Shown here in pieces: positions 8,166 through 17,208 of a stretch of 64,000 bases of DNA. The translations under genes were made by a program, and so were the position numbers. The notes beneath the pieces were generated by a model. It searched no databases. It was not told the DNA's origin and was given only the letters and a program-made list of their open reading frames with translations. This DNA comes from Lentzea albidocapillata subsp. violacea. GTDB taxonomy: Bacteria > Actinomycetota > Actinomycetes > Mycobacteriales > Pseudonocardiaceae. The stretch lies in contig NZ_FNET01000005.1 in the NCBI RefSeq assembly GCF_900100275.1, positions 372,001 through 436,000 on the forward strand, read 5' to 3'. Position 1 is the first letter of the stretch. Each line of letters starts with the position of its first letter.

Positions 8166-9163
8166 AGGGCGTCGATCTCCTTCAGCAGCTGGTCCTTCAG
8201 TTCGGCGGGCGCGTACGACGCCCGCACGGCCGCCCGTGCGAGGCCGGCGAGTTCGTCGCGGCCGAACCCGAACCGCTCGTGGCACAGCAGGTACTCGCGG
8301 TCGAGATCGGTGTGGAACATGCCGGGGTCGTCGGTGCTGATCGTCACCGGTACGCCGGCCTCCACGAGCCGTGGCAACGGATGCTGGTCCAGCGACATCA
8401 CGGCGCCCGTGCGGATGTTCGACGTCGGGCACACCTCCACCACGATGCCCTCGTCGGCGAGATGCCGCACCAGGTCCGGGTCCTGCACCGCGCTGACGCC
8501 GTGCCCGATTCGTTCGGCACGCAGCTCGCGCAGCGCGGCCCAGATCTCGCTGGGCGGCGTCGTCTCACCGGCGTGCGGCACCATGTGCAGCCCGGCGTCG
8601 CGTGCCATCGCGAACGCCTCACGGAACTTCGTCCTCGGCGAGTCCGACTCGAATCCGCCCAGTCCGAACCCGACCAGCCCCTCGGGCCGGTACTCGGTCG
8701 CGAACCGAGCGCTCGTCATGCCCCAGTCACCGTCCCAGGTGCCGGGAACGTCGAAGATCCACTGCAGCGTCACACCGTGCACGGCGAGCGCCTCGTCACG
8801 GCCTGCCTTCAACGCCTCGACGAGTTCGTCGGCCGCGATGCCCGCCCGCAGGTGGCTGGTCGCGCTGATCGTCAGCTCTGCGTATCGGATATTGGTCCGT
8901 GCGGCGTCACGCGCGTATCCGACGATGAGCGTGCGGACGTCCTCGCCGGTGGTGACGAGGTCGTTGACGATGCCGTACACGGTGATGAAGTGGCGGAAGT
9001 CCCTGAACTCGTAGAACTTCCGCAAAGCGGCCTCGTCGGTCGGCACTCGCCCGCCCGGGTGGTTGCGCGCGAGCGCGAGAACGGTGTCGACGGAGGCCGC
9101 GCCCACGAGGTGGACGTGCAGTTCGGCCTTCGGCAACGCGTGGACGAAGTCGGAAATGTGCAC
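8162..9163 (-). CDS. add: adenosine deaminase family protein
   Basis: The 333-residue protein is a zinc amidohydrolase of the adenosine/AMP deaminase family, which converts adenosine or deoxyadenosine to inosine. Visible landmarks are PKAELHVHLVGA (the HxH zinc ligands, about residues 11-22), a middle HAGE motif with the catalytic Glu, RIGHGVSAVQDPDL, CPTSNIRTG and ISTDDPGMFH (zinc-ligand Asp pair). It starts at GTG 9163 (MHISDFVHALPKAELH); longer in-frame starts only add non-family sequence. Aminofutalosine deaminases share this fold, but no menaquinone futalosine genes are nearby, so adenosine deaminase is preferred. It is cotranscribed with cutA. Confidence 0.88.
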   Translation of the reverse strand: MHISDFVHALPKAELHVHLVGAASVDTVLALARNHPGGRVPTDEAALRKFYEFRDFRHFITVYGIVNDLVTTGEDVRTLIVGYARDAARTNIRYAELTISATSHLRAGIAADELVEALKAGRDEALAVHGVTLQWIFDVPGTWDGDWGMTSARFATEYRPEGLVGFGLGGFESDSPRTKFREAFAMARDAGLHMVPHAGETTPPSEIWAALRELRAERIGHGVSAVQDPDLVRHLADEGIVVEVCPTSNIRTGAVMSLDQHPLPRLVEAGVPVTISTDDPGMFHTDLDREYLLCHERFGFGRDELAGLARAAVRASYAPAELKDQLLKEIDAL

Positions 9164-9270
9164 GGTCCATGCTCTCAGGTCAAGGGCCGTTAGACGGGTG
9201 ACATGTCTTGCAGTCAAAGGAGAGGGTGCAGGGCGATCCCTGTCTCTGGCTTCCGCATTGGGGGTGCCTC

Positions 9271-11070
9271 GTGAGGGGCGCACGAAGAGTTGCACTGCTG
9301 ACAGCGGTGCTGGTTCTGCCATTCCTGCCCACGACGGCCCAAGCCGCCGAGGGGCCGGTGTTCAAGGACGGCGAGGCGCAACCCGTCTTCGATCCGAAGG
9401 ACGTGGTCAAGGAGAGCCTCTGGGTCCGGGCACCGGTCGACAGCGACCGCGACGGCAAGGACGACGAGGTCTACACCGAGGTCGTCCGGCCACGCGCCAC
9501 CGAACGCGGTCTCAAGGTCCCCGTCGTCTACATGGTCAGCCCGTACTTCTCCGGCGGTAACGACGTTGCCAACCACAACGTCGACGTCGAGTTGTACGTG
9601 CCGGACAAGCGCAAAGGCCGTTTGCTCAAGGCCTCCTCCGACGAACGCATCACCGCCGCCCTCGGCCCGAACCCGATCACATCGGGTCGTTACGAGGCCT
9701 ACTTCATCGCACGTGGATACGCCGTCGTCTACGCCGAGTCGCTCGGCACCGGCAAGTCGACGGGCTGCCCGACGACGGGCGACGTCAACGAAACGATCGG
9801 TGCGCGTGTCGTCGTCGACTGGCTCAACGGCCGTGCGACCGCACGCACCGCCACGGGCGAAGCCATCAAGGCGACCTGGTCGACCGGCAAGACCGGAATG
9901 ATGGGCGTCTCCTACAACGGAACGCTGCCCAACGCCGTCGCCTCGACCGGTGTGCGCGGCCTCGAAGCCATCGTGCCGATCGCCGCGATCTCCAGCTGGT
10001 ATGACTACTACCGCGCGGACGGCGCCGTCGTCGCACCCGGCACGTTCCAGGGCGAGGACGCCGACGTGCTCGCCGAGTACGTCTACACGCGCGCGGACAG
10101 GGAGATCTGCAAGCCGATCATCGCCGAGATCGCGAAGGACCAGGACCGCGTCACCGGCGACTACAGCCGGTTCTGGGACAAGCGCAACTACATGAACGAC
10201 GTCCGCAAGGTCCGTGCGGCCGTGCTGGCGGTGCACGGGCTCAACGACTGGAACGTCAAGATGACGCACGTCGAGCAGTGGTACTCGGCGTTGAAGAAGG
10301 TCGGTGCGCCGCACAAGATCTGGCTGCACCAGTCCGGGCACACGGACGCCGACACGCTGCGTTCGGTCGAGTGGCGGCGCACGCTCAACCGCTGGTTCAC
10401 CCAGTACCTGTGGGGTCACCGCAACGGCGTCGACAAGGAGCCGAAGGCGACGCTGCAGCGCGAGGACAAGACGTGGGTCGACGAGAAGGACTGGCCGGCT
10501 CCCGGCACGTCCGACGTGCGGCTGCGGCTGTCCGCGGGCGGGTCGACCAAGGGTGGCCTCGGGGTTCTGCCAGGCCGCGGTGTCGAGAAGCTGACCGACG
10601 ACGCGACGAAGACTGCTGAGTCGTTGATCGACCTGGCGACCTCGCCGAACCGTCTTTCCTACACGTCGGAGCCGGCGAAGAAGCCGGTGCGGTTGTCGGG
10701 CAAGTCGACGGCGAACCTGCGGGTCGCGTTCGACCGGCCCGCGGCGAACGTGACGACGCTGCTTGTCGACCGTGCGCCGGATGGCAGGTCGCACGTCATC
10801 ACGCGTGGTTCGACCGACCCGCAGAACCGGGAGCGGCCGGACAAGACGTCGCCGATCAAGCCCGGCAAGTTCTACGACGTCGAGGTGCCGATCGTGCCGG
10901 ACGACTACGTCCTGCAGGCCGGTCACCGGCTCGAGTTCGTCGTGATCTCCAGCGACTACGACTACACGCTGCGCCCGCAGCCGGGTGCCGGCCTGTCGCT
11001 GGACCTCACCCGGACGTCGGTGGAACTGCCGGTCGTCGGCGGCTGGCGCTCCGTTTTCCAGTCGTTCTGA
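9271..11070 (+). CDS. secreted Xaa-Pro dipeptidyl-peptidase-like S15 serine peptidase
   Basis: The 599-residue protein starts at GTG 9271 with GGGGG about 7 bases upstream. It carries a Sec signal peptide: RGARR, a hydrophobic run LLTAVLVLPFLP and a probable cut after AQA (about residue 26). The mature part is an alpha/beta-hydrolase with the S15/CocE pattern: an N-terminal VDSDRDGKDDEVYTEVVRP, the nucleophile elbow GKTGMMGVSYNGTLPNAVAS (Ser about 214), an Asp in HGLNDWNVK and a His in HQSGHTDAD. It is followed by a C-terminal jelly-roll domain (about 400-599) typical of X-Pro dipeptidyl peptidases. It is likely an extracellular proline-specific peptidase. A terminator follows. Confidence 0.88.
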   Translation: MRGARRVALLTAVLVLPFLPTTAQAAEGPVFKDGEAQPVFDPKDVVKESLWVRAPVDSDRDGKDDEVYTEVVRPRATERGLKVPVVYMVSPYFSGGNDVANHNVDVELYVPDKRKGRLLKASSDERITAALGPNPITSGRYEAYFIARGYAVVYAESLGTGKSTGCPTTGDVNETIGARVVVDWLNGRATARTATGEAIKATWSTGKTGMMGVSYNGTLPNAVASTGVRGLEAIVPIAAISSWYDYYRADGAVVAPGTFQGEDADVLAEYVYTRADREICKPIIAEIAKDQDRVTGDYSRFWDKRNYMNDVRKVRAAVLAVHGLNDWNVKMTHVEQWYSALKKVGAPHKIWLHQSGHTDADTLRSVEWRRTLNRWFTQYLWGHRNGVDKEPKATLQREDKTWVDEKDWPAPGTSDVRLRLSAGGSTKGGLGVLPGRGVEKLTDDATKTAESLIDLATSPNRLSYTSEPAKKPVRLSGKSTANLRVAFDRPAANVTTLLVDRAPDGRSHVITRGSTDPQNRERPDKTSPIKPGKFYDVEVPIVPDDYVLQAGHRLEFVVISSDYDYTLRPQPGAGLSLDLTRTSVELPVVGGWRSVFQSF

Positions 11071-11076
11071 CGTGTC

Positions 11077-11110
11077 GCCGCGCTTCGGTCCCCTGGGGCC
11101 GAAGCGCGGC
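11077..11110 (+). terminator. hairpin terminator after the S15 peptidase gene
   Basis: Arms GCCGCGCTTCGG (11077-11088) and CCGAAGCGCGGC (11099-11110) pair perfectly with a 10-base loop, 7 bases past the stop codon. Confidence 0.8.
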
Positions 11111-11165
11111 AACCTACCACCCACCCCCGACAGAACCCCGCTCGCGAGCACTCCAAGATCTCAAC

Positions 11166-11192
11166 CTGTCCACAACCCCTGAGTTGTCCACA
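11166..11192 (+). promoter_or_regulatory. two DnaA-box-like sites upstream of the DUF4192 gene
   Basis: CTGTCCACA (11166-11174) and TTGTCCACA (11184-11192) are direct repeats 18 bases apart. TTGTCCACA equals the consensus reported for high-GC actinobacterial DnaA boxes. They lie in the 173-bp gap between a terminator and the DUF4192 start, so a DnaA-titrating or DnaA-regulated promoter is possible. Chance is not excluded. Confidence 0.4.
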
Positions 11193-11243
11193 ACCTCGCG
11201 GCCGGCCCGGCTCACCACCCGGCCCACCCTCCACAGTGGGCCC

Positions 11244-12284
11244 ATGCCCTCAACGCTCCCGAAGCCGATCCGAGTCCGTGACGCCGGCGATCTCTACGCC
11301 GCGATCCCGCACCTGATGGGGTTCCACCCGGCCGACTCGCTGGTCGTGCTGGTGCTGAAGGACCATCTGGTCAGCATGACCATGCGCGTCGACCTTCCAC
11401 GTCCACGACATAGGGGCCTGCTCGCGGCCCAGCTGGAAGGTCCGCTGCAAGAACACGGCGCGTCGGAAGTGATCCTCGTCGTCGTATGCCCGCCGTCCGA
11501 GCACATGCCCGAGGAACTGCCGCACGAGCCACTGGTCACCGCCCTCAGACACCGATTGGGCGGTGTGGACATCGAAGTCGTCGAAGCCGTGTGGCTGCCG
11601 TCGTGCCAGAAAGACGCGCAGTGGCTGTGCTATCTCGACATCGACTGTCACGGCACGTTGCCGGATCCCCAGCTGTCCGCTGTCGCCGCCGCGTCGGCAC
11701 ACGAGGGCAACGTGACGTTCGAGTCGCGTGCCGCCATGGCCGCGATCCTCACGCTTGATCCACCTGAGGCTCTGGAACGCAGATCCATGTTGCTCGACGA
11801 GCTCATGACGAGCTCGTCCGACGCTGATCCCTGCACCGAGCTGCGCCGGGTGAGCGACGCGATCGATGCTGTGGAGCACCGCAAGGGATCGTTGCCGGAC
11901 AAGGAGATCGCCGCTCTCGCGAAGGCACTGGCAGTGCCCGAGGTGCGCGACGCGAGCATGGGGTTCGCGGCGCAGCCCAGGTCCAGACTGGCCGAACGCC
12001 TGTGGCTCGAGCTCACCAGGGCCTGCCCGGCACCGGAACGAGCCGAGCCCGCGTGCCTGCTCGCGTTCTACGCCTACCAGCGCGGCGACGGCGGGATCGC
12101 GTCCATCGCGCTCGACGTGGCAGAGGAAGCCTGTCCCGGCCACGCGCTCAGCAAGCTCGTCCGAGCCGTCGTCAGTGCCGCGTTCCCACCGTCGGAGATC
12201 CGGGAGCTGTCCGTCAAGTACATGGACAGCGCTCGTGAGCTGCTCGCCGGCACTCAGAGCAGTTCGGGTCGTTCCCAGTCCTGA
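11244..12284 (+). CDS. DUF4192 domain protein
   Basis: The 346-residue protein starts at ATG 11244 (MPSTLPKPIRVRDAGDLYAA). It shows the DUF4192 opening, IPHLMGFHPADSLVVLVLKD at about residues 23-42, then alternating strands and a C-terminal helical part with AERLWLELTRACPAPERAEP and LLAFYAYQRGDGGIASIALD. The family is common in actinobacteria and has no firm function that I know of. There is no signal peptide or membrane segment. The last 31 bp overlap the end of the convergent S9 peptidase gene. Two DnaA-box-like sequences lie just upstream. Confidence 0.8.
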   Translation: MPSTLPKPIRVRDAGDLYAAIPHLMGFHPADSLVVLVLKDHLVSMTMRVDLPRPRHRGLLAAQLEGPLQEHGASEVILVVVCPPSEHMPEELPHEPLVTALRHRLGGVDIEVVEAVWLPSCQKDAQWLCYLDIDCHGTLPDPQLSAVAAASAHEGNVTFESRAAMAAILTLDPPEALERRSMLLDELMTSSSDADPCTELRRVSDAIDAVEHRKGSLPDKEIAALAKALAVPEVRDASMGFAAQPRSRLAERLWLELTRACPAPERAEPACLLAFYAYQRGDGGIASIALDVAEEACPGHALSKLVRAVVSAAFPPSEIRELSVKYMDSARELLAGTQSSSGRSQS

Positions 12285-14257
12285 TCCAGGACGTGCTCGG
12301 CCAGGAACGCCCACACCGTCTCGTACCAGACTCGAGAGTTCCCGGGGGTGAGGATCCAGTGGTTTTCGGTTGGGTAGTAAAGGTATTTCGCATTGACCCC
12401 GTGGCGGACGAGGTCGAAGTACAGGCGATGTCCTTCGCCGATGGGAACCCGGTAGTCCTTGTCCCCGTGGATGACCAGCATCGGGGTCTTGATGTCAGCT
12501 ACCCGCAGGTGCGGGGAGTTCGCCAGGATCCGCTCCGGCTGGGTGAGGGGATCGCCCATCTCCCGCATCCAGAAGTACGAGCTGTCGGTGGCACCGGAGA
12601 AGGCGTCGAGGTGCCACAAGGACGCGTGGGTGACGATCGCGCGGAACCGGTCAGTCTGGGTGGCGATCCAGTTGGCCATGTAGCCACCGAACGACCCGCC
12701 CATCGCGGCGGTCCGGGACGCGTCGATGTCGGCCCGCTCGGCCGCGACGTCCGTGATGGCCATGAGGTCGGTGTAGGGCTCAGCGCCCCAGCGGCCCCAA
12801 CCGGCCTTGATGAAGTCGGGCCCGTAGCCGGTCGACAGAGCGGGGTCGGGCAGCAGAATGGCGTAGCCCCGCGCAACCATCAGCCACGGGTTCCAGCGCC
12901 AGGTCCAGCCGTTCCAGCTCATGACCGGTCCGCCGTGGACCCACAGGACCAGAGGGACGGGGGATTCGGCGGAGGCGCCTTCCGGCAGCACCAGCCAGGA
13001 ACGGACGGTCCTGCCGTCGGCGACGACCGTGGAGATCTCGGTGAGGGTGCCGGGCACGGACGGGATGGCACCTGGTGCGCGCAGCCGTTCCGGGTCCTGA
13101 TCGGCTCCGGTGGCGGCGAACCGTACTGGCTGCGGCGGGTGGTCGACCGAGTTGCGCAGCGCGTACAGCGTCTTGCTGTCCGGGCTCACGACCACATCGC
13201 TGTAGTAACCGGAGACCGTCAGCTTCGTGATCTCGCCGGTCCCCACGTCCAGCCGCCACAGCGGCTGGTGGCCGAGGTAGCTCGCGGTGAAGAAGACCGC
13301 CGAGCCGTCCGGGCTCATCACCGGGTGGTCCGGTTCCTCCTGGAAGCCGGGCGCCAGTGGCGTGATCGAGTCGCCGGCGAGCTCGACGCGCACCAGGTCG
13401 CGCCGATGTGGGGAGTCCGGAGTGGACTCACGGAACCGGATCGCGATCACGGCGGAGGAGTCGTGCGTGAACGTGGCGCCGTGGAAGGAGAAACCCTCCT
13501 CGGAGGCGATCGCCCTCGACGCACCACCGCTCGTGGCCACGATCCGCAGTTCGGTCCTGCGGCCGTAGGAAGCGCTGACGTCCACGGTGTGGCCGTAGAC
13601 GGCCCACTTCCCGTCTGGACTGAGCGCGACGTCCTCGTCGCTGAGCCTGTTCTCGGAGTCCTGGCTCAGGTCGGTGACCGTCTCGTTGGTGACGTCCGCG
13701 AGAGGGGCCGCCAGCAGCCGCGGGTAGGCCGGACCGAGGTCAGAGTCCCAGTACCGGATCGGGTACGACTCGTGCAGGATCGCTGTCACGCCGGCGTCCT
13801 CGCGAGCCTTGCGCTTGGCGTTGTCGTCGTCACCGAACTCCGTGAAGCGGTACGCCGACGACGTGAACAGCACCGTGTCACCGGCGGCACGCACCTGACC
13901 GACGCCGCCGCCCGGTCGCAGCACCTCGGCGGCCTCACCACGGACCGGAAGCCGCCACAGCGCCTTCTTCTCCTTGGACTCGCCCGGCTTCGCGAGCGGA
14001 TCCGGGCGAGCCGAGAGGAAGAGCAGCGACCCGTCCGGCGCGAACACGGGAGAGGAGTCGCCCTTGGCGGAGCGGGTGAGCCGGACGGCCTCCCGCTCCC
14101 CGGTGGGGTCGACCTCCCAGAGAGCGCCCTGCCACGTCTTGCCGTCCGGCGCGAGCGTGGACACGACGGTGACGAGCCGGGTGCCGTCCGGGGACAGCGC
14201 GAGCGACGCGAGCCGCGCGGTGGCGTTGTAGCTCTCGAAGGAGGCGAAGTCGGTCAT
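12254..14257 (-). CDS. S9 family prolyl oligopeptidase / acylaminoacyl-peptidase-like
   Basis: The 667-residue protein has an N-terminal beta-propeller (about residues 1-390) with repeated SPDG turns (ALSPDGTRLV, FAPDGSLLFLS, ALSPDGKWAV, MSPDGSAVFF, VSPDSKTLYA). A C-terminal alpha/beta-hydrolase follows, with LWVHGGPVMSW (oxyanion region), AAMGGSFGGYMANW (nucleophile Ser about 520), IHGDKDYRVP (Asp) and the final TENHWI (His). This is the S9C acylaminoacyl/oligopeptidase arrangement. There is no signal peptide, so it acts on peptides inside the cell. It starts 6 bases after the galE stop and is probably the last gene of the dtxR-galK-galE operon. Confidence 0.88.
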   Translation of the reverse strand: MTDFASFESYNATARLASLALSPDGTRLVTVVSTLAPDGKTWQGALWEVDPTGEREAVRLTRSAKGDSSPVFAPDGSLLFLSARPDPLAKPGESKEKKALWRLPVRGEAAEVLRPGGGVGQVRAAGDTVLFTSSAYRFTEFGDDDNAKRKAREDAGVTAILHESYPIRYWDSDLGPAYPRLLAAPLADVTNETVTDLSQDSENRLSDEDVALSPDGKWAVYGHTVDVSASYGRRTELRIVATSGGASRAIASEEGFSFHGATFTHDSSAVIAIRFRESTPDSPHRRDLVRVELAGDSITPLAPGFQEEPDHPVMSPDGSAVFFTASYLGHQPLWRLDVGTGEITKLTVSGYYSDVVVSPDSKTLYALRNSVDHPPQPVRFAATGADQDPERLRAPGAIPSVPGTLTEISTVVADGRTVRSWLVLPEGASAESPVPLVLWVHGGPVMSWNGWTWRWNPWLMVARGYAILLPDPALSTGYGPDFIKAGWGRWGAEPYTDLMAITDVAAERADIDASRTAAMGGSFGGYMANWIATQTDRFRAIVTHASLWHLDAFSGATDSSYFWMREMGDPLTQPERILANSPHLRVADIKTPMLVIHGDKDYRVPIGEGHRLYFDLVRHGVNAKYLYYPTENHWILTPGNSRVWYETVWAFLAEHVLDQDWERPELL

Positions 14258-14263
14258 CCCGGC

Positions 14264-15226
14264 TCAGGCTCCGTGCCGGGCGCGGGTGAACTCCCACGCG
14301 TCGCGGACGATGCCGGTGATGCCGGCGCGCTCGGGCTTCCAGCCGAGGTCGGCGCGAGCCCGCTCGGCGGAGGCGACCAGCACGGCCGGATCGCCGGCGC
14401 GCCTGGGGGCGACGACGGCGGGGATCGGGTGGCCGGTGACCTCCCGGCAGGTGTCGATGACCTGCTTGACCGAGAAACCGGTGCCGTTGCCCAGGTTGTA
14501 GATCCGGTGCTCGCCCGCGGTGGCGTTCTCGAGCGCGAGGAGATGGGCGTCGGCGAGGTCCAGGACGTGGATGTAGTCGCGGACGCAGGTGCCGTCCTCG
14601 GTGGGCCAGTCCTCGCCGTAGATCGAGATGTGCTCACGCTGCCCGAGCGCGACCTGCAGCACGAGCGGGATGAGGTGGGTCTCGGTCGCGTGCCGCTCGC
14701 CGATGCTGCCGTAGGCGCCGGCGACGTTGAAGTACCGAAGGCTCGTCGCCGCCAGGCCGTGCGCGGCGGCGTACGAGGTGATCGCGTGGTCGATGGCCAG
14801 CTTGGTGGCGCCGTAGGTGTTGGTCGGGGCGGTCGGGGCGGTCTCGGGGATCGGCACCTCCCGCGGCTCGCCGTACGTCGCGGCAGTCGAGGAGAAGACG
14901 AGCTTCGGCGTGCCGTGATCCTTCATCGCGTCGAGGAGACGAATCGCGGTAAGGACGTTGCCCGTCCAATACTTGCCTGGGTCCTGCATGGATTCGCCCA
15001 CGAGGGACTTCGCCGCGAAGTGCAGAACGCCGTCGAACCCTTCCGCGAGGACATCGCCGATCACCTCGGCGATGTCACCCGGGATGAAGCGCGCTCCCGC
15101 GGGGACGGCGTCCTCGTGGCCGGTGGAGAGGTCGTCGAGGACGACCACCTCGTGCCCGGCTTCGAGCAACCTGGCAGCGCACACGCTGCCGACGTATCCG
15201 GCCCCGCCCGTGACGAGCAGCTTCAC
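14264..15226 (-). CDS. galE: UDP-glucose 4-epimerase
   Basis: GalE interconverts UDP-galactose and UDP-glucose in the Leloir pathway. The 320-residue protein is an extended short-chain dehydrogenase: [20 protein letters not shown] (NAD-binding GxxGxxG, residues 3-22), [25 protein letters not shown] (catalytic Ser/Thr) and [13 protein letters not shown] (YxxxK). These are followed by [12 protein letters not shown] and [16 protein letters not shown] chose GTG 15226 ([14 protein letters not shown]) over a TTG 24 bases upstream because it gives the standard N-terminus. It lies 36 bases after galK and 6 before the S9 peptidase gene. No galT is visible here. Confidence 0.95.
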   Translation of the reverse strand: MKLLVTGGAGYVGSVCAARLLEAGHEVVVLDDLSTGHEDAVPAGARFIPGDIAEVIGDVLAEGFDGVLHFAAKSLVGESMQDPGKYWTGNVLTAIRLLDAMKDHGTPKLVFSSTAATYGEPREVPIPETAPTAPTNTYGATKLAIDHAITSYAAAHGLAATSLRYFNVAGAYGSIGERHATETHLIPLVLQVALGQREHISIYGEDWPTEDGTCVRDYIHVLDLADAHLLALENATAGEHRIYNLGNGTGFSVKQVIDTCREVTGHPIPAVVAPRRAGDPAVLVASAERARADLGWKPERAGITGIVRDAWEFTRARHGA

Positions 15227-15262
15227 CGCAGTCCTCGCATTCCTGATCAAGATCGTTCTTGG

Positions 15263-16438
15263 CTACCGGTCCCTGCCCGCGCCCGCGGACGGAACCGCCG
15301 TGAAGAGCCTCGGCCGCGTGAGCGAGCGCGAGGCGAAGCCGGCGAGCACGGACCGTTCGACCTCGTCGTGCCGTTCGACGGGCACGAGGGCGATGGCCGA
15401 GCCGCCGAAACCGCCGCCGACCATCCGGGCGCCCAGGGAGCCGGCTGCCATCGCGGAGTCGACGGCGACGTCGAGCTCGAGGCACGAGACCCGGTAGTCG
15501 TCCCGGAGGCTCGCGTGGGAGCCCGACAGGAGAGGCCCGACCTCGGCGAGCCGGCCCGAACGGAGCAGCTCGACGGTGCGCAGGACCCTGTCGTTCTCGG
15601 TCACGACGTGCCGCACCAGCGGACGCAGCTCTTCGGGCAGCCGGACGAGCGTCTGGTCGAGCTCGGCGATGTCGACGTCGCGCAGCGCGGGGATGCCGAG
15701 GATGCCTGCGGCGCGCTCGCACCCCGCCCGCCGGGCGCCGTAGCCGCCGTCGACGAGGGCGTGGCTGGCGCGGGTGTCGATGACAAGAACCTCGAGCCCG
15801 CTGGCAGCCGCGTCGAACGCGACCTGCTCGGGCTTGCCGGAGCGCACGTCGTAAAACAGGGCGTGCGCTTCGATGCAGCACAGCGATGCCGTCTGGTCCA
15901 GGATGCCGGTCGGTGCGCCTACGAAGTCGTTCTCGGAGCGCTGCACCCAGCGCGCGATGTCCGGCCTCTCGGCGTCGACGCCGGCGAGGCCGAGCAGCGC
16001 GAGCGCGACAGCGCACTCGAGGGCGTGCGAGGAGGACAGACCGGCGCCGGCGGGCACGTCGCCCGCGATGACGAGGTCCGCCCCGCCGGTGACGGCGATC
16101 TCCTGCTCGCGCAGGGCCCAGGCGACGCCACCGGGGTACGCGGCCCACCCCTTGACGGTGCCGGGGACTAGGTCGGCGACCACGACCGGGTCCGCTTCCT
16201 GCAGCCCGCCGTCGTCGCCCATCGTGCTGACGGTCATGACGCCGTCGGCACGGGGCGACGCCGCTACCGCGATGCGGTGGGGCAACGCGAACGGCAGCAC
16301 GTAGCCATCGTTGTAGTCGGTGTGCTCACCGATGAGGTTGACGCGGCCCGGGGCCGACCAGACCCCATCGGGCGCGCGTCCGTGCAGGCGCTGGAACGCT
16401 TCGGCCGCCTTCTCTGCCGGTGTCGTCGCCTGGGTCAC
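15263..16438 (-). CDS. galK: galactokinase
   Basis: Galactokinase phosphorylates galactose at C1 with ATP. The 391-residue GHMP kinase has the galactokinase signature GRVNLIGEHTDYNDGYVLPF (about residues 31-50), the ATP-binding loop VPAGAGLSSSHALECAVAL (about 128-146) and the C-terminal GARMVGGGFGGSAIALVP. The GTG start (16438-16436) overlaps the stop of the dtxR-type gene in GTGA, so translation is coupled to the regulator. With galE it supplies two of the three Leloir enzymes; galT is absent from the window. Confidence 0.95.
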   Translation of the reverse strand: MTQATTPAEKAAEAFQRLHGRAPDGVWSAPGRVNLIGEHTDYNDGYVLPFALPHRIAVAASPRADGVMTVSTMGDDGGLQEADPVVVADLVPGTVKGWAAYPGGVAWALREQEIAVTGGADLVIAGDVPAGAGLSSSHALECAVALALLGLAGVDAERPDIARWVQRSENDFVGAPTGILDQTASLCCIEAHALFYDVRSGKPEQVAFDAAASGLEVLVIDTRASHALVDGGYGARRAGCERAAGILGIPALRDVDIAELDQTLVRLPEELRPLVRHVVTENDRVLRTVELLRSGRLAEVGPLLSGSHASLRDDYRVSCLELDVAVDSAMAAGSLGARMVGGGFGGSAIALVPVERHDEVERSVLAGFASRSLTRPRLFTAVPSAGAGRDR

Positions 16439-17130
16439 CGGGCGAGCACCATGACGGCGTGGGCGACTGCGGGGTCGAGTTCTGCCGTGGTGCCGTTACC
16501 GCCGCGCACCTGGATGACCTTGGCGCCACCGAGCGCCTCGACCTCCACGGTGCCGCCCGGTACGACGCCGGCGGCCTTCAGTTCGGCCATGAGGTCCGGG
16601 TCGAGCTGGACGTGTTCGGCGATGCGGCGCACCTCGACGCGGCCGCCACCGCGGCGGGCCACCTCGTCCACGCGCACCAGGTCCGCCTCGGCGGGCGGGG
16701 CGGGCTCGCCGTCGCCCAGCTTGTCGAGGCCGGGGATCGGGTTGCCGTAGGGCGAGGTGGTGGGGTTGCCGAGCAGCTTGATGAGCTTGCGCTCGACAGC
16801 CTCGCTCATCACGTGCTCCCAGCGGCATGCCTCGCTGTGCACGTGCTCCCACTCGAGCCCGATGATGTCCACGAGGAGGCGTTCGGCGAGCCGGTGCTTG
16901 CGCATGACGGCGATCGCGAGGTTGCGGCCCTGCTCGGTGAGCTCGAGGTGGCGGTCCTCCGCCACGATCACCAGGCCGTCGCGTTCCATGCGGCCGACGG
17001 TCTGGCTCACCGTCGGTCCACTTTGGCCGAGACGCTCGGCGATGCGGGCGCGCAGAGGCACCACGCCCTCTTCTTCGAGCTCGTAGATCGTGCGGAGATA
17101 CATCTCCGTGGTGTCGATGAGGTCGTTCAC
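16435..17130 (-). CDS. DtxR/IdeR family metal-dependent repressor
   Basis: The 231-residue protein has the full three-domain DtxR layout. A winged helix (about residues 1-73) contains LIDTTEMYLRTIYELEEEG and AERLGQSGPTVSQTVGRMER. The metal-binding/dimerisation domain (about 74-140) has LEWEHVHSEACRWEHVMSEA with the expected His/Glu/Cys ligands. An SH3-like C-terminal domain (about 150-231) follows. DtxR and IdeR repress iron-uptake genes when Fe2+ is bound. The start is GTG 17130 with AGGGGAG upstream. Unusually it heads an operon with galK, galE and a peptidase. Linkage of dtxR with galE is known in corynebacteria, so this is a conserved neighbourhood, here with galK inserted. Confidence 0.93.
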   Translation of the reverse strand: MNDLIDTTEMYLRTIYELEEEGVVPLRARIAERLGQSGPTVSQTVGRMERDGLVIVAEDRHLELTEQGRNLAIAVMRKHRLAERLLVDIIGLEWEHVHSEACRWEHVMSEAVERKLIKLLGNPTTSPYGNPIPGLDKLGDGEPAPPAEADLVRVDEVARRGGGRVEVRRIAEHVQLDPDLMAELKAAGVVPGGTVEVEALGGAKVIQVRGGNGTTAELDPAVAHAVMVLAR

Positions 17131-17172
17131 ACCCGCTCCCCTTCGTATGGTGTCGATGGTAGTCGTGCCGGG

Positions 17173-17186
17173 GGACACAGGTGTCC
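17173..17186. promoter_or_regulatory. 14-bp palindrome in the dtxR/sulfurtransferase divergent promoter
   Basis: GGACACAGGTGTCC is a perfect palindrome apart from its two central bases, midway in the 78-bp gap between two divergent start codons. It does not resemble the long AT-rich DtxR/IdeR iron box, so if it is an operator another protein may bind it. Confidence 0.45.
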
Positions 17187-17208
17187 GCGCGGGTGCAGGA
17201 TGTGAGCC

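Noticed and set aside
12293-16171. A 1292-residue plus-strand frame
   Set aside because: It is the antisense shadow of S9 peptidase, galE and galK, which have clear motifs, starts and operon structure.
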